Source: Rhizobium sp. P38BS-XIX
Lineage (GTDB): Bacteria; Pseudomonadota; Alphaproteobacteria; Rhizobiales; Rhizobiaceae
Direction of reading: 5' to 3'
Length of the DNA: 64,000 nucleotides
NCBI RefSeq assembly: GCF_012641435.1
Contig: NZ_JABAIJ010000002.1
Coordinates: forward strand, 1-64,000
Below are positions 1 through 8,071 of this stretch, piece by piece (position 1 is the stretch's first letter; every line of letters begins with the position of its first letter). The notes under the pieces were generated by a model. That model was not told the origin of the DNA and searched no databases. It was given only the letters and a program-made list of their open reading frames with translations. A program made the translations under genes and the position numbers.

Positions 1-2
1 AG

Positions 3-401
3 CGGCGGCTGTGTGAAGAGGTCCATCTCAACCTCGCCTACCGCTGGTTCTACCGCCTCGGATTGAACGGCAAGGTACCTGATCACTCCAGCTTCTCGAA
101 GAATCGCCACGGCAGGTTTCGGCAGAGTGATATCCTGCGACACATGTTCGAAACGGTGGTGGAGCGATGCCTCGCTCAGGGATTGGTGGGCGTGGAAGGA
201 TTTGCCGTCGATGCCAGCCTTATAGCAGCGGATGCAAATAAGCAGCGTTCGGTACCAGGAGCTGAGTGGGAAGCAAAGGTGGAAATTGCATCCCACTCGC
301 CGGTCTTTAAAGGTTTCAGAGTTGATTTCGGACGCCAGTGCAAGATGCGCCACCGCACGGGAAACGTCGCCAATTCTCGAATTTACATTTGGCTACAATA
401 G
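3..401 (+). pseudogene. Transposase fragment, IS1182-like, truncated both ends
   Basis: The reading frame is already open at the window edge, so the 5' end lies outside. Residues such as LCEEVHLNLAYRWF and PDHSSFSKNRHGRF, then VEGFAVDASLIAADANK, are typical of the N-terminal DUF772 region of IS1182/IS5-like DDE transposases. The resemblance stops around position 270, after GAEWEAK. The remaining 40 or so codons look unrelated and run to a stop at 401, so the catalytic C-terminal half is missing and the gene cannot be active. The fragment ends exactly where the operator of the next gene begins, which suggests that an insertion or deletion event joined the two. The family name is from recall of conserved residues; the exact IS is not identified. 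Confidence 0.75.
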
Positions 402-416
402 GGATACTTTGTATCC
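402..416. promoter_or_regulatory. Palindromic operator GGATAC-TTT-GTATCC before the Rrf2 gene
   Basis: A perfect 6-3-6 inverted repeat lies 39 bases before the Rrf2 start. A near-identical palindrome (GGATAT-ATG-ATATCC) sits before the AhpD-like gene at 4939-4953. That implies one regulator, most simply the Rrf2 protein, binds both. The repeat is seen directly; its role as an operator is inferred. Confidence 0.6.
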
Positions 417-455
417 TTAATCTGCGGTGGTTTTTTCCGCGACCGGGACACCTTA

Positions 456-944
456 ATGATCTTAAAAAGCCAAGTTGAATGGGCGCTGCATTGTTGTGCC
501 ATTCTTACCGGCCTGCCCGAGGGGCGCTATCTGTCGACCAAGGCGCTGGCGGAACTACACGGACTTCCGAAGGAATATCTCTCCAAGGCACTTCAGAGCC
601 TGTCGCAGGCCGGGCTCGTTCATTCGACGCTTGGTCCATCCGGCGGCTATCGCCTCGCAAAAACGCCAGCGGAAATGACCTTTCTCGATATCGTGGAGGC
701 CGTAGAAGGCAAATCGCGGACCTTCGTTTGCGCCGATATTCGCGCCAACAACCCCTGCCGTCCGAAAGGCTATTGCGACAGCAGTCCTTGCGCGGTGGCT
801 CGTATTATGTGGGAAGCCGACGAAGCCTGGCGACAGAAGCTGCAAAGCGTCACGCTGGCGGATCTTGGAGACATTCTTTCACGAGAAACACCTCCCGCCA
901 TCTGGAAGGATACCTTCGAGTGGGTCCTAAAGCGCGCCGGGTAA
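456..944 (+). CDS. Rrf2 family transcriptional regulator
   Basis: This 162-residue protein has the winged-helix pattern of the Rrf2 family: an N-terminal block around residues 25-60 with STKALAELHGLPKEYLSKAL followed by the wing GPSGGYRLAK. Three cysteines around residues 91-111 (one in FVCAD, then CRPKGYC, then SSPC) sit where Fe-S-binding Rrf2 members such as IscR and NsrR carry their cluster ligands. Cluster or redox sensing is therefore plausible but not proven. The gene follows a palindromic operator at 402-416 that is repeated before the reverse-strand operon at 2-4.9 kb, so it probably represses itself and that operon. Its 3' end overlaps the convergent MscS gene by 18 bases. Confidence 0.85.
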   Translation: MILKSQVEWALHCCAILTGLPEGRYLSTKALAELHGLPKEYLSKALQSLSQAGLVHSTLGPSGGYRLAKTPAEMTFLDIVEAVEGKSRTFVCADIRANNPCRPKGYCDSSPCAVARIMWEADEAWRQKLQSVTLADLGDILSRETPPAIWKDTFEWVLKRAG

Positions 945-1955
945 GCGCGCTTCCTCACTCGGAGCGAAAGATTCCCTGCCGGTCATGGTCGGCATGTACA
1001 CGAGGCTTTCGGCGGGCATGGCTAGCGAGAGACCGCTAGCCCCGCATTGGTCATGGATGTGATCGATAAGCTCGTTTTTGGCGGACATCCCCATGGCGAG
1101 ACTAGCGACGTGGAACTGCAGTTCCACCTCGATTGCGATCGCGTCGATGGTCTTCAGGGCAACGGCCGGCGACGGATCCTTGATAATCAGGGGACAGGCT
1201 TGCAGCACGGACAGCATGACGCCTTCGACGAAGCGCGGGCTTTGCCTGGCGGCAAAGCGTAAGGTCAACGCAATCTGATGCGTCTCGTCGGGGCGACTGA
1301 GACTGGTCAGGCCTTGCCTTGCCAGCATACTATTCGGCAACACGACAATGTTGTTCGCGCCGGTCAGCAGATTTGTGGAGCGCCAGTTCGTCTCGGTGAC
1401 ACGACCCGCGGTGCCATCGCTTAGTTGAACCCAGTCCCCGATGGCATAGGCCTTCCCGAGGGTCAGCGCGATACCAGAGAAGACGTCGCCGAGCGTATTC
1501 TGCAGTGCCAGGCCCAAGACGACGGCGACGACGCCTGAGGTCGTCACTAGAGTGGCGATCTGCAGACCGAAGACGAAGCCCATCACCGACAGCGCCACGC
1601 CGAGATAGATAACGGCTACCGCCATGTCCAGGATGAGATGCGCTTCCCGCGGCTTGCGATTGATTCGGATATAGATGTGGAGGAAGCCGATGATCGTCCA
1701 CGCGAGATGGGTCCACCAGAGAACTCTGGCCGATTTGGAAAGCAGCGCGGCAAAACCCTTTGTGTAGATGTCGTCGGGCTGATGTGGAGCGATGCCCCCT
1801 ATGTAGAGCACAAGGCTCATGCTGGTGAAAAACAGGATCTGGACGACCAGGCGGCCTGTCGGACGGCTCCTGCCCTGAGCGTGCCATACAATGATGCCGA
1901 CAATCGCCAGAATGTTGATCAGAAGCAGCGGCAAAAAGTGGTCATCGCCCAACAT
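927..1955 (-). CDS. Small-conductance mechanosensitive channel family protein (MscS-like)
   Basis: The protein has 342 residues with about four membrane segments in the first 160. It then carries the pore-lining helix and beta domain typical of MscS: VVLGLALQNTLGDVFSGIAL around residues 145-164, followed by GDWVQL and the VVLPNS motif. Such channels sit in the inner membrane and open under hypo-osmotic tension. The soluble C-terminal domain runs to about residue 320, with no cyclic-nucleotide-binding domain appended. The ATG at 1955 has only a weak Shine-Dalgarno sequence. The gene converges with the Rrf2 gene and lies downstream of the cupin gene, with a gap of 75 bases, so it could be read through from that operon. 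Confidence 0.85.
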   Translation of the reverse strand: MLGDDHFLPLLLINILAIVGIIVWHAQGRSRPTGRLVVQILFFTSMSLVLYIGGIAPHQPDDIYTKGFAALLSKSARVLWWTHLAWTIIGFLHIYIRINRKPREAHLILDMAVAVIYLGVALSVMGFVFGLQIATLVTTSGVVAVVLGLALQNTLGDVFSGIALTLGKAYAIGDWVQLSDGTAGRVTETNWRSTNLLTGANNIVVLPNSMLARQGLTSLSRPDETHQIALTLRFAARQSPRFVEGVMLSVLQACPLIIKDPSPAVALKTIDAIAIEVELQFHVASLAMGMSAKNELIDHIHDQCGASGLSLAMPAESLVYMPTMTGRESFAPSEEARLPGAL

Positions 1956-2030
1956 GGCAAGAATTCACCGATAACGGTTGATCACGTCGAAGAACGGCCG
2001 CGCATCGGATCAGGCGCGCGGCCTGTTCAT

Positions 2031-2447
2031 CTATTTCTTGACCGGGAAGGTCAGTTCCTGCTGTGCCGTGTCGACCACGAAGACCGCAAGGAGTTTTGCC
2101 GGTTCCGTCGTGCTGGCATTTTCGCTGACGCCATGACGATCACCTGGCTGCTCGGAAAAACTCTCGCCGGCCTTGAAAATCTTGACCGGGCCGTCGTTGA
2201 CCTGGCTCCGGATCGCCCCTTCTAGGATTGTTGCATAGATGAAGGCCGAGTTCGGGTGGGTGTGGGCCGGGGAAAAGCCGCCCGGACCATATTCGACGAG
2301 GACGCCCTTGATGCTCTTGCCAGGAACGTTCGGTAGTTCATGTTCGTAGACGAGCGTGACCTTGGCATCCTTCTCGCCGGCATCATGTGCAACGGCAGTG
2401 GTGGACAGGAGCGCGGCTATAGCGAGGCCGAGAATTGGATTGATCAT
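2031..2447 (-). CDS. Exported cupin-domain protein
   Basis: This 138-residue protein starts at an ATG preceded by AAGGAATTCGAC. It has a clear signal peptide (MINPILGLAIAALLSTTAVA), so the product is probably periplasmic. The single cupin barrel shows the metal-binding pattern PAHTHPN followed by a later PGDRHGVSEN segment. This gives the usual His-X-His plus distal His ligands of a small metal-binding cupin. Substrate and enzymatic activity are unknown. It is the last gene of the reverse-strand series AhpD-like, MBL-fold, NmrA-like, cupin, which suggests a role in detoxifying a reactive small molecule together with those enzymes. Confidence 0.8.
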   Translation of the reverse strand: MINPILGLAIAALLSTTAVAHDAGEKDAKVTLVYEHELPNVPGKSIKGVLVEYGPGGFSPAHTHPNSAFIYATILEGAIRSQVNDGPVKIFKAGESFSEQPGDRHGVSENASTTEPAKLLAVFVVDTAQQELTFPVKK

Positions 2448-2507
2448 GTCGAATTCCTTTTTTGAGAGCTCGGTAGTGCAGCAATTGCGGCGCCGCACCG
2501 TGTTCGT

Positions 2508-3260
2508 TCACTTGCGTACGGAGGTTGCGAACCATTGCTCGAAGGTGATCCGGCCAAGCCGCGGATGGCCATCGGATACGAGCGAGCCATCTTCCAGACG
2601 GGCGCCGAAATAGCGAGCTTCCGGATCCACGACGACCTTGCGGCTATCGCCCATTGTCTTGAGGTAGCGGGCAACGAGCTCATTCAGCCGGACACGTTCT
2701 GGACCGGAGATCTCGACGATGCCGCTGATTGCCGTAGAGTTCGCAACGACGGTCATGTTGTCGGCCACATCGTCGGATGCGATCGGTTGCACATAGGCCG
2801 GCGACAGGCGCACCGTATCGCCGACTGTGCCGGATTGGGCGATGCCGCTCAGGAACTCCATGAACTGCGTCGAGTGGACGATCGTATAAGGAATGCCGGA
2901 TTCCCGGATGATCTTTTCCTGGGCGACCTTGGCGCGCATGTAGCCGCTTTCGGGCAGGCGATCGACGCCAATGATGGAAAGGGCGATATGATGCTTCACG
3001 CCGGCTGCCTTTTCCGCCGCCGCCAGATTGCGGCCTGACGTCTCGAAAAATTCGAGCGCCGCCTTGTCCTCGAAGGAGGGCGAGTTTGCGAGATCCATGA
3101 CGACAGAGGCGCCGGTCAATGCTTCGGCGAGACCTTCGCCGGTAATCGTATTGACGCCGGTGTTCGGAGCGGCGGCGATGACCTCATGCCCCTGCTTGCG
3201 AAGGCGGTCGGCTGTCTTCGAACCGATGAGGCCGGTTCCGCCGATGATGACGATTTTCAT
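2508..3260 (-). CDS. NmrA-like/SDR-type NAD(P)-binding oxidoreductase
   Basis: The 250-residue protein begins with an atypical short-chain dehydrogenase nucleotide motif, IIGGTGLIGSKTADRL. It continues as the NmrA/TMR-like family: residues around ANSPSFED, an HHIALSIIGVDRLPESGYMRAK block and the IVHSTQFMEF segment. Members act as NAD(P)H-dependent reductases or as redox-sensing proteins. An ATG with a good Shine-Dalgarno sequence (GGAGAAGCTT) supports the start. The gene is third in the probable reverse operon with the AhpD-like, MBL-fold and cupin genes. The real substrate cannot be deduced from sequence. Confidence 0.85.
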   Translation of the reverse strand: MKIVIIGGTGLIGSKTADRLRKQGHEVIAAAPNTGVNTITGEGLAEALTGASVVMDLANSPSFEDKAALEFFETSGRNLAAAEKAAGVKHHIALSIIGVDRLPESGYMRAKVAQEKIIRESGIPYTIVHSTQFMEFLSGIAQSGTVGDTVRLSPAYVQPIASDDVADNMTVVANSTAISGIVEISGPERVRLNELVARYLKTMGDSRKVVVDPEARYFGARLEDGSLVSDGHPRLGRITFEQWFATSVRK

Positions 3261-3418
3261 AAGCTTCTCCGTTCGTGGCGCCTAGCGCGCCGCATTGTTC
3301 GTTCATTCTGTTTGATGGATTGCTGGTCGTGCCGGTCTGACGACGCCTGCGTCCGCCCGGGTGAGCGAGGCCCAGCCCTAAGGCTGCATTGTCAGCCCGG
3401 CAACCGCCTGCCGGACAG

Positions 3419-4336
3419 TTAGTAGTCCCAGAACACTGGCACCCAGCGGAAGACATCGCCGTCAGCCGCCACATGCCCGACCGAGGGGAACGGCATGTGG
3501 GTGGCGACCAGAAGTCCTCCCGTCTCCGTCAGCTCCCGCAAAAGACGGACGCGCACGCGCGCGGCTTCTTCCGGGTCGTGTTCGAAGCCGTTGAACCAGT
3601 CGGGGTGATCGAAGCCGACTGCGAACACCGCATCGCCGGCAAACATCAGCCGGTCTTTTCCGGAGGCGACGCGGACCACACTATGCCCAGGTGTGTGGCC
3701 GCCAGTTCGAGACACGATAACGCCCGGCGCCACCTTGTACTCATCATCGAACAATCGCAGATGGCTTTCATATTCCTTTCTGAACTGCTTGGCGGCAGCT
3801 TGAAGAGCGTCCGGGAAGCCCGGCGGCATGGACACATGAGAGAAGTCGGGCGCCTCCCAGAACTTGACCTCGGCCGCCGCCACATAGATCTTGAGGTCCG
3901 GACGCAGTCGCTCCTTCACTCCGTCGACGAGCAGCCCGCCAACGTGATCCATATGCATATGGGTCAGTATCACGTCGGTCACGGAACCAAGGTCGATACC
4001 GGCGGCTTCCAGTCGCTTGATCAACTGCCCGGCTCGCGGCAAGTTCAACTCCGGGTCTAATCCCAGCCCAGCGTCGATGAGTATGGTCTGCTCGCCACTA
4101 AGGACCACGACCACGTTCAGCGCCCAGTCGAAGGCGTCGGGCGGTAGGAACATGTCACTCAGCCAGGCCGCGTGCTCGGTCGGGTCGGCGTTGTAACCCA
4201 GCATCTTGGTTGGCAAGGGAAGTACGCCGTCGCTCACGACAAGCACGTCGATCTCGCCAATCTTCACTGCGTAGCGAGACGGGACCAACTCTTCGGCGCC
4301 TGATCTGACGGGATGAGATATGTTCTGCAGAGTCAT
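3419..4336 (-). CDS. MBL-fold metallo-hydrolase
   Basis: The start at 4336 is preceded by ACAGGAGATAAA; an upstream in-frame ATG at 4387 lacks this. The 305-residue product carries the metallo-beta-lactamase zinc signature THMHMDHVGG and later GGHTPGHS and FAGDAVF, which provide the remaining histidine and aspartate ligands. This subgroup includes lactonases and other hydrolases with a binuclear zinc site. A quorum-quenching lactonase activity is possible but not shown. No signal peptide is evident. It lies between the AhpD-like gene (84-base gap) and the NmrA-like gene (158-base gap) on the same strand. Confidence 0.85.
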   Translation of the reverse strand: MTLQNISHPVRSGAEELVPSRYAVKIGEIDVLVVSDGVLPLPTKMLGYNADPTEHAAWLSDMFLPPDAFDWALNVVVVLSGEQTILIDAGLGLDPELNLPRAGQLIKRLEAAGIDLGSVTDVILTHMHMDHVGGLLVDGVKERLRPDLKIYVAAAEVKFWEAPDFSHVSMPPGFPDALQAAAKQFRKEYESHLRLFDDEYKVAPGVIVSRTGGHTPGHSVVRVASGKDRLMFAGDAVFAVGFDHPDWFNGFEHDPEEAARVRVRLLRELTETGGLLVATHMPFPSVGHVAADGDVFRWVPVFWDY

Positions 4337-4420
4337 TTTATCTCCTGTTTCGAAAGATGAATTCGTTCGCGTCCGCTTCTGCGGCACAGGTCGTCCGATG
4401 GGTTGTCGGCGGGAAAGGCT

Positions 4421-4900
4421 TTAGTTGAGACCAGCCTTGTCGAGGCCGTAGAGCTTGTCGGCCGAGCCGGGGACCGACTTGAAGGCGACGCTGGCGCGGT
4501 TCCAGGCATTGATGACCATGATCTCGAAGGTCAGGTCGGAGATTTCCTTTTCGGAAAGCTGGCCCCGTACGCGCTCGTAAAGTTCATCCGGAATGCCGCC
4601 TTCCGGCAGCTTCGTCACTGCTTCGGTCCAGGCGAGGGCCGCGCGCTCACGCGGAATGAACAGGTTGGACTCTCGCCAAATGGCGACGTGATAAAGCCTG
4701 AGCTCGCTCTCCCCGTGGATCTTGGCTTCCTTGACATGCATGTCGAGGCAGAATGCACAGCCATTGATCTGTGACGCGCGGATTTGCACAAGATCTTGGA
4801 TCTTCTGTTCGATGGCGCTGTCTTTGAGGGCGATACTGAGATCCGAAAGCTTCTTCAAGAGCTCCGGCGATTTCTGGGCATAGTTCAGGCGTTGGGTCAC
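4421..4900 (-). CDS. Carboxymuconolactone decarboxylase / AhpD-like alkylhydroperoxidase family protein
   Basis: The 159-residue protein is an all-helical AhpD-like unit. The core motif around residues 47-60 reads INGCAFCLDMHVKEA, giving the CxxC pair and downstream histidine that characterise AhpD-type peroxidases and CMD proteins. It is probably a thiol-dependent peroxidase or a stress protein, not a true decarboxylase. It is the first gene of the reverse operon and is divergent from a LysR gene. The 118-base intergenic region holds two Rrf2-type palindromes and a separate LysR-type inverted repeat, implying control by two regulators. Confidence 0.85.
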   Translation of the reverse strand: MTQRLNYAQKSPELLKKLSDLSIALKDSAIEQKIQDLVQIRASQINGCAFCLDMHVKEAKIHGESELRLYHVAIWRESNLFIPRERAALAWTEAVTKLPEGGIPDELYERVRGQLSEKEISDLTFEIMVINAWNRASVAFKSVPGSADKLYGLDKAGLN

Positions 4901-4916
4901 GGCACGTTCTCCATAT

Positions 4917-4953
4917 TAAGGATATCCTTAGTCCTTGAGGATATATGATATCC
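4917..4953. promoter_or_regulatory. Two GGATAT palindromes, candidate Rrf2 operators
   Basis: Positions 4917-4930 form a 14-base perfect palindrome (TAAGGATATCCTTA). Positions 4939-4953 form GGATAT-ATG-ATATCC, the same 6-3-6 architecture as the operator before the Rrf2 gene at 402-416. They lie just upstream of the AhpD-like start, where a repressor would cover the promoter. Regulation by the Rrf2 protein is inferred. Confidence 0.6.
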
Positions 4954-4983
4954 ATATTATGAGAGAGGTGAACCCAAGCGTTG

Positions 4984-5000
4984 GACATAAGGTCTATGTC
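4984..5000. promoter_or_regulatory. Inverted repeat GACATA-N5-TATGTC, candidate LysR autoregulatory site
   Basis: A perfect 6-5-6 inverted repeat ends 18 bases before the LysR start. LysR regulators usually bind interrupted dyads in the divergent intergenic region of their targets. Here that is the gap shared with the AhpD-like gene. The repeat is seen; its function is inferred. Confidence 0.45.
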
Positions 5001-5018
5001 AGGAGATAAGGGGCAGAA

Positions 5019-5960
5019 ATGGACATTGTTTGCGCGCTGCGGACATTCCTACGGGTTGCCGAGGCGGGATCGTTTTCGGCTGCCGCCATCGATCTCAGGC
5101 TGACGCAGCCCGCGGTTTCTCGGCAGGTCTCGGCCCTGGAAGCACATCTCAACACGCGCCTTCTACATCGCTCGACCACGGGATTGGCACTGACGGCCGA
5201 AGGCGAGCAAATGATCCCGATGGCCCTCAAGGTTATCGAGGCGGTCGAAGCGCTCGACGATTCTGCCGGTCCAGTTGGGACGGTATCGGGCAAGGTGCGA
5301 CTTTCCTTGCCTGCCCCGCTAGGGCTTTACATGAGCGACCGGCTTGCAAACCTTCTAGACCGCCACCAGGACCTTTCCGTCGAAATGCTGTTTCGCGAAG
5401 AACCGTCCGATCTGGTCGAAGAGGGCATCGATCTCGAAGTGCGCCTCGGTCCCATTAGCGACTCCAGCTTGGTGTGCCGCAGGATCGGTTGGACGACAGC
5501 CTTTCTTGTTGCTGCGCCAGCCTATTTGGAACGGCGAGCCTTACCCCGAACGCTTGAGGATCTCAGTCGCCATAACTGCATCTGCTACACACGCGGCGGC
5601 GACGGCCGTTCATGGCGCTTTTCCAACGGGGCCGATGAAGTCGCCGTGCGCATCGCGCCACGTCTCGTGGTAAATAATGCGGTCGCTGTCCATCGCGCCG
5701 CGCTCGCGGGCGTTGGCATTGCAATTCTCTCCCATGTCCTCGCCGTTCCCGACATCGAGGTCGGTCGATTGGTCAATCTGGTGCCCGATTTTCCGCCCGC
5801 CCGTCTGCCGATCAACCTGGCCTATCCCACTCGGCGCAACGTGCCGCTTCGGGTGAGAACCATCATCGACTATCTTGTTGCAGCGATGCGGGATGACCCG
5901 CTCATGGCTTCGTCGTCCGCTTTGGAGGCTCCCGGACCGCGGATGGTGGACACTACTTAG
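5019..5960 (+). CDS. LysR family transcriptional regulator
   Basis: This 313-residue protein has an N-terminal winged helix-turn-helix (residues 4-62: FLRVAEAGSFSAAAIDLRLTQPAVSRQVSALE). A LysR substrate-binding domain fills the rest (VRLSLPAPLG near residue 92, EEPSDLVEEGIDLEVRLG near 130). This organisation matches the CrgA/YafC-like branch. It is transcribed away from the AhpD-like operon, a common LysR-target layout, so it probably activates that operon in response to an unknown ligand. AGGAGATAAGGGGCAGAA precedes the ATG. The last 20 residues or so extend past the usual domain end and look unstructured. Confidence 0.88.
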   Translation: MDIVCALRTFLRVAEAGSFSAAAIDLRLTQPAVSRQVSALEAHLNTRLLHRSTTGLALTAEGEQMIPMALKVIEAVEALDDSAGPVGTVSGKVRLSLPAPLGLYMSDRLANLLDRHQDLSVEMLFREEPSDLVEEGIDLEVRLGPISDSSLVCRRIGWTTAFLVAAPAYLERRALPRTLEDLSRHNCICYTRGGDGRSWRFSNGADEVAVRIAPRLVVNNAVAVHRAALAGVGIAILSHVLAVPDIEVGRLVNLVPDFPPARLPINLAYPTRRNVPLRVRTIIDYLVAAMRDDPLMASSSALEAPGPRMVDTT

Positions 5961-6735
5961 GTGTCGGCATCCTGCGAATCGACAGATTATTTCCCGCGGT
6001 GCGTCGTAACAGCCCCGCGGTTGCCTCTCCCACCGAACGGCAAAGGCCAAAATCCGAAGCAACCCTATTCTCTCGCGCTCAAGGACGCCGTGCTTTTGGC
6101 GAACCATTGATGGGAGCAGACAAGCTCCTACAGAGAATTTCTGGTAAAAGAGCGCAGCAGCAGTACCCGCAGTTACGCAGTCGAACGATCGAAGGATTGG
6201 ATCCTTGATCTGGCACAGAAGGAGATGAGCAAATAATTGTTGGCTTATTTGCGGTTCGCCCAGAGGCCGAACCCAGACGCGTGTACCTTCGGCTTGAAGG
6301 AAATCGAACCAAAAATCCACCGACTCCGCTACACTAAACTGCTGTATCTTTTTTGCTCAGCGAGGAAAGATTCGTTCGCGACGCATAGGTTCCAATCATC
6401 GCTTCACGGCAACACATTTTACCGCGGCGAGGAGCCGCGCGCGTACAGCTCAGAGCTACCTATGCGAGTCCAAGCATAAGGTTTCTTCGGAAACAACTCG
6501 TTTTTAACCGTTCGAAACACGTCCATGTGCTTGGACATTTTCACGTGATAGCTTGTCATTTCCACAACGTCATCGAATGTGCAATGAGCGGCTTCGAGGC
6601 CTCCTGTGTCCGCCCTACTCCGCCCGGTGCCTCGTGGAGCGATGACGCGCGAACGGTGCCGCCCGACGCGACGCCGTCGAGCCTAGATCGCAATTGATGC
6701 TATTGAGCGATAGGGATCAAGTTGGATGCGACCGC
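5961..6735. other. Gene-poor interval
   Basis: No reading frame here has a plausible start, ribosome-binding site or recognisable domain. The short open frames on both strands look random. Nothing resembling a tRNA, CRISPR or insertion-sequence end was seen. It is probably eroded DNA between the LysR gene and a decayed gene. Confidence 0.5.
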
Positions 6736-7034
6736 TCAGTGAAATCCATGATGTTCGTTGCGCTTGCGGGTTTCGGCCGCCTGCCTCGCCGATGCGGAAC
6801 GCTCAGCCTTCGGTCGGTTAGCGGAAGCTTCGCCACCGAGATGGCTACCCTTGCGCGACGGAGCGTGGCTCCCAGACTTGCCGGGTCCGTAGCCGGATTC
6901 TTTCCGCCGTGCGTCTCTGCGTTGACCGTCTCCCAGGCGTGGCGCGGCTTCCTTCTTGGACACGCCGCGCTCCTCGTAGCCTTCCTCGATATGCTCGGCT
7001 TGGCGATCCAGCTGGATTTATCTCCGCGGGGCAG
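6736..7034 (-). pseudogene. Decayed gene of the small 'plasmid stabilization'-type family (PRGDKS...TRKR)
   Basis: Reading in the reverse direction, pieces of a small conserved rhizobial protein appear in different frames. The N-terminal PRGDKSS begins at a CTG at 7034 where the family has ATG. Then DRQAEHIEEGYEERGVSKKEA follows in a second frame, AWETVNAETHGGK in a third, and KAERSASARQAAETRKR back in the second. At least three indels are therefore needed, two of which nearly compensate. No continuous normal product can be made. A residual GTG-started frame covers 6736-6963. The family is often labelled plasmid stabilization protein, without firm functional proof. Its neighbour at 7093 is an intact stress-type small gene. 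Confidence 0.6.
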
Positions 7035-7092
7035 TTCCGTTCTCCTGAAAAATGTTCAATTGGGATTACGCTTTGGGCATCGGATCCGTGGT

Positions 7093-7293
7093 TTATTTGT
7101 CGCGGGTCTTCATCGCGTCGGAGACATTGCGTTTGCGAGGGTCCTGCAAGTTTTCGCCGACGGCGTCTCGGTCAACGTTCGGATCGTCTTTCGCGGGCAT
7201 ATATCCGCGCGGGGTGTTCGCTTGCGGTCCCTCCCACCGGGGCGACTGATCTGTGGTGCCGGGCGCACCGTCTTTGGGAGTATTGAGAGCCAT
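7093..7293 (-). CDS. Small hypothetical protein, general-stress type
   Basis: This 66-residue hydrophilic protein is preceded by an excellent Shine-Dalgarno sequence (AAGGAGGAATTATC before the ATG). An EcfG-like promoter lies 29 bases upstream of the start at 7322-7346. It is rich in Asp, Pro, Arg and Lys, with no membrane segment or cysteine, so it is probably a disordered cytoplasmic protein. I do not recognise a named family. The promoter suggests stress or stationary-phase induction. The decayed gene at 6736-7034 lies 58 bases downstream on the same strand, so the two were probably once one transcription unit. Confidence 0.7.
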   Translation of the reverse strand: MALNTPKDGAPGTTDQSPRWEGPQANTPRGYMPAKDDPNVDRDAVGENLQDPRKRNVSDAMKTRDK

Positions 7294-7321
7294 GATAATT
7301 CCTCCTTGCTCTGATCCAACG

Positions 7322-7346
7322 AACCGTCAAGCGCGCTCATTGTTCC
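7322..7346 (-). promoter_or_regulatory. EcfG-type promoter GGAAC-N16-GGTT
   Basis: On the reverse strand a GGAAC -35 element is followed after 16 bases by GGTT, which fits the rhizobial RpoE2/EcfG consensus (GGAAC, 18-19 bases, TT). It is correctly placed for the small gene starting at 7293. Confidence 0.55.
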
Positions 7347-8071
7347 CGGCCGCGTCGAGACACTAAAGGCTTCGACAACTCAGTCAATCTCTACATCTCG
7401 ACTTCGGAACTTTCGGAGGCGCGGGGCCATTCCCACTCGAAGGCTCGGCCGTGTAAACCGGACGCGGCGGCATGGAAGACATGAGGATTTTTCGGTTTCT
7501 TTCCAACGAAATGGCAGGCGAGTTCTTATCCCGTGTGGCCGAGCACTCCACCCCTTTAAATATTGCGGACTTGCATATTCGAAGATTTCCTTCTCGACTA
7601 AATCGAAGTCCCGACCGGTGTTCCAGGCATGCGCCATGCGCGTCAGGTCCTCCGGTGTCGTTGCTGCACGGCAATCCGAGGAGCCATGCCACCCGATGGC
7701 AAGTCGCCGAACGGCTGGATGCGACTTCAGAGACGATTCTTACGCCGTCCTTCAGAAAGCGGTTGGATGTCCTGACGAGCCTCAAGATCGGATTGGGAGC
7801 CGATACCAAGCGTCAGCCGTTCACATCCCGGATTGCCTGGAAAGCGATCTCGCCGGGCACGGGGCATCCGGGAAGCACTCTCCGCATGCGGATATTTTTT
7901 GCCGACAGATAAATCGATCTATCCTGGAATAAGAGCATTCCTAGGCGACGGCGTCGTCCGAGGCAAGGGCTGGAATACGATCGCCCCGATTTGTCATTCG
8001 ACAAAAACCACCGAGTTTTGCGCTGACGTCGTTTTACGGTGATGTCTCCTTTTAGCGCATAGGCGCCGTCA
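7347..8071. other. Gene-poor interval downstream of dnaE2
   Basis: Long open frames exist on both strands (for example 7384-7809 reverse and 7472-7912 forward). None has a convincing ribosome-binding site, start or domain, and their residue composition is that of non-coding GC-rich DNA. The interval separates the dnaE2 stop from the small stress gene's promoter. Confidence 0.45.

Noticed and set aside
7384..7809. Reverse 141-codon frame downstream of dnaE2
   Set aside because: No ribosome site, no recognisable family, and residue usage like non-coding DNA.
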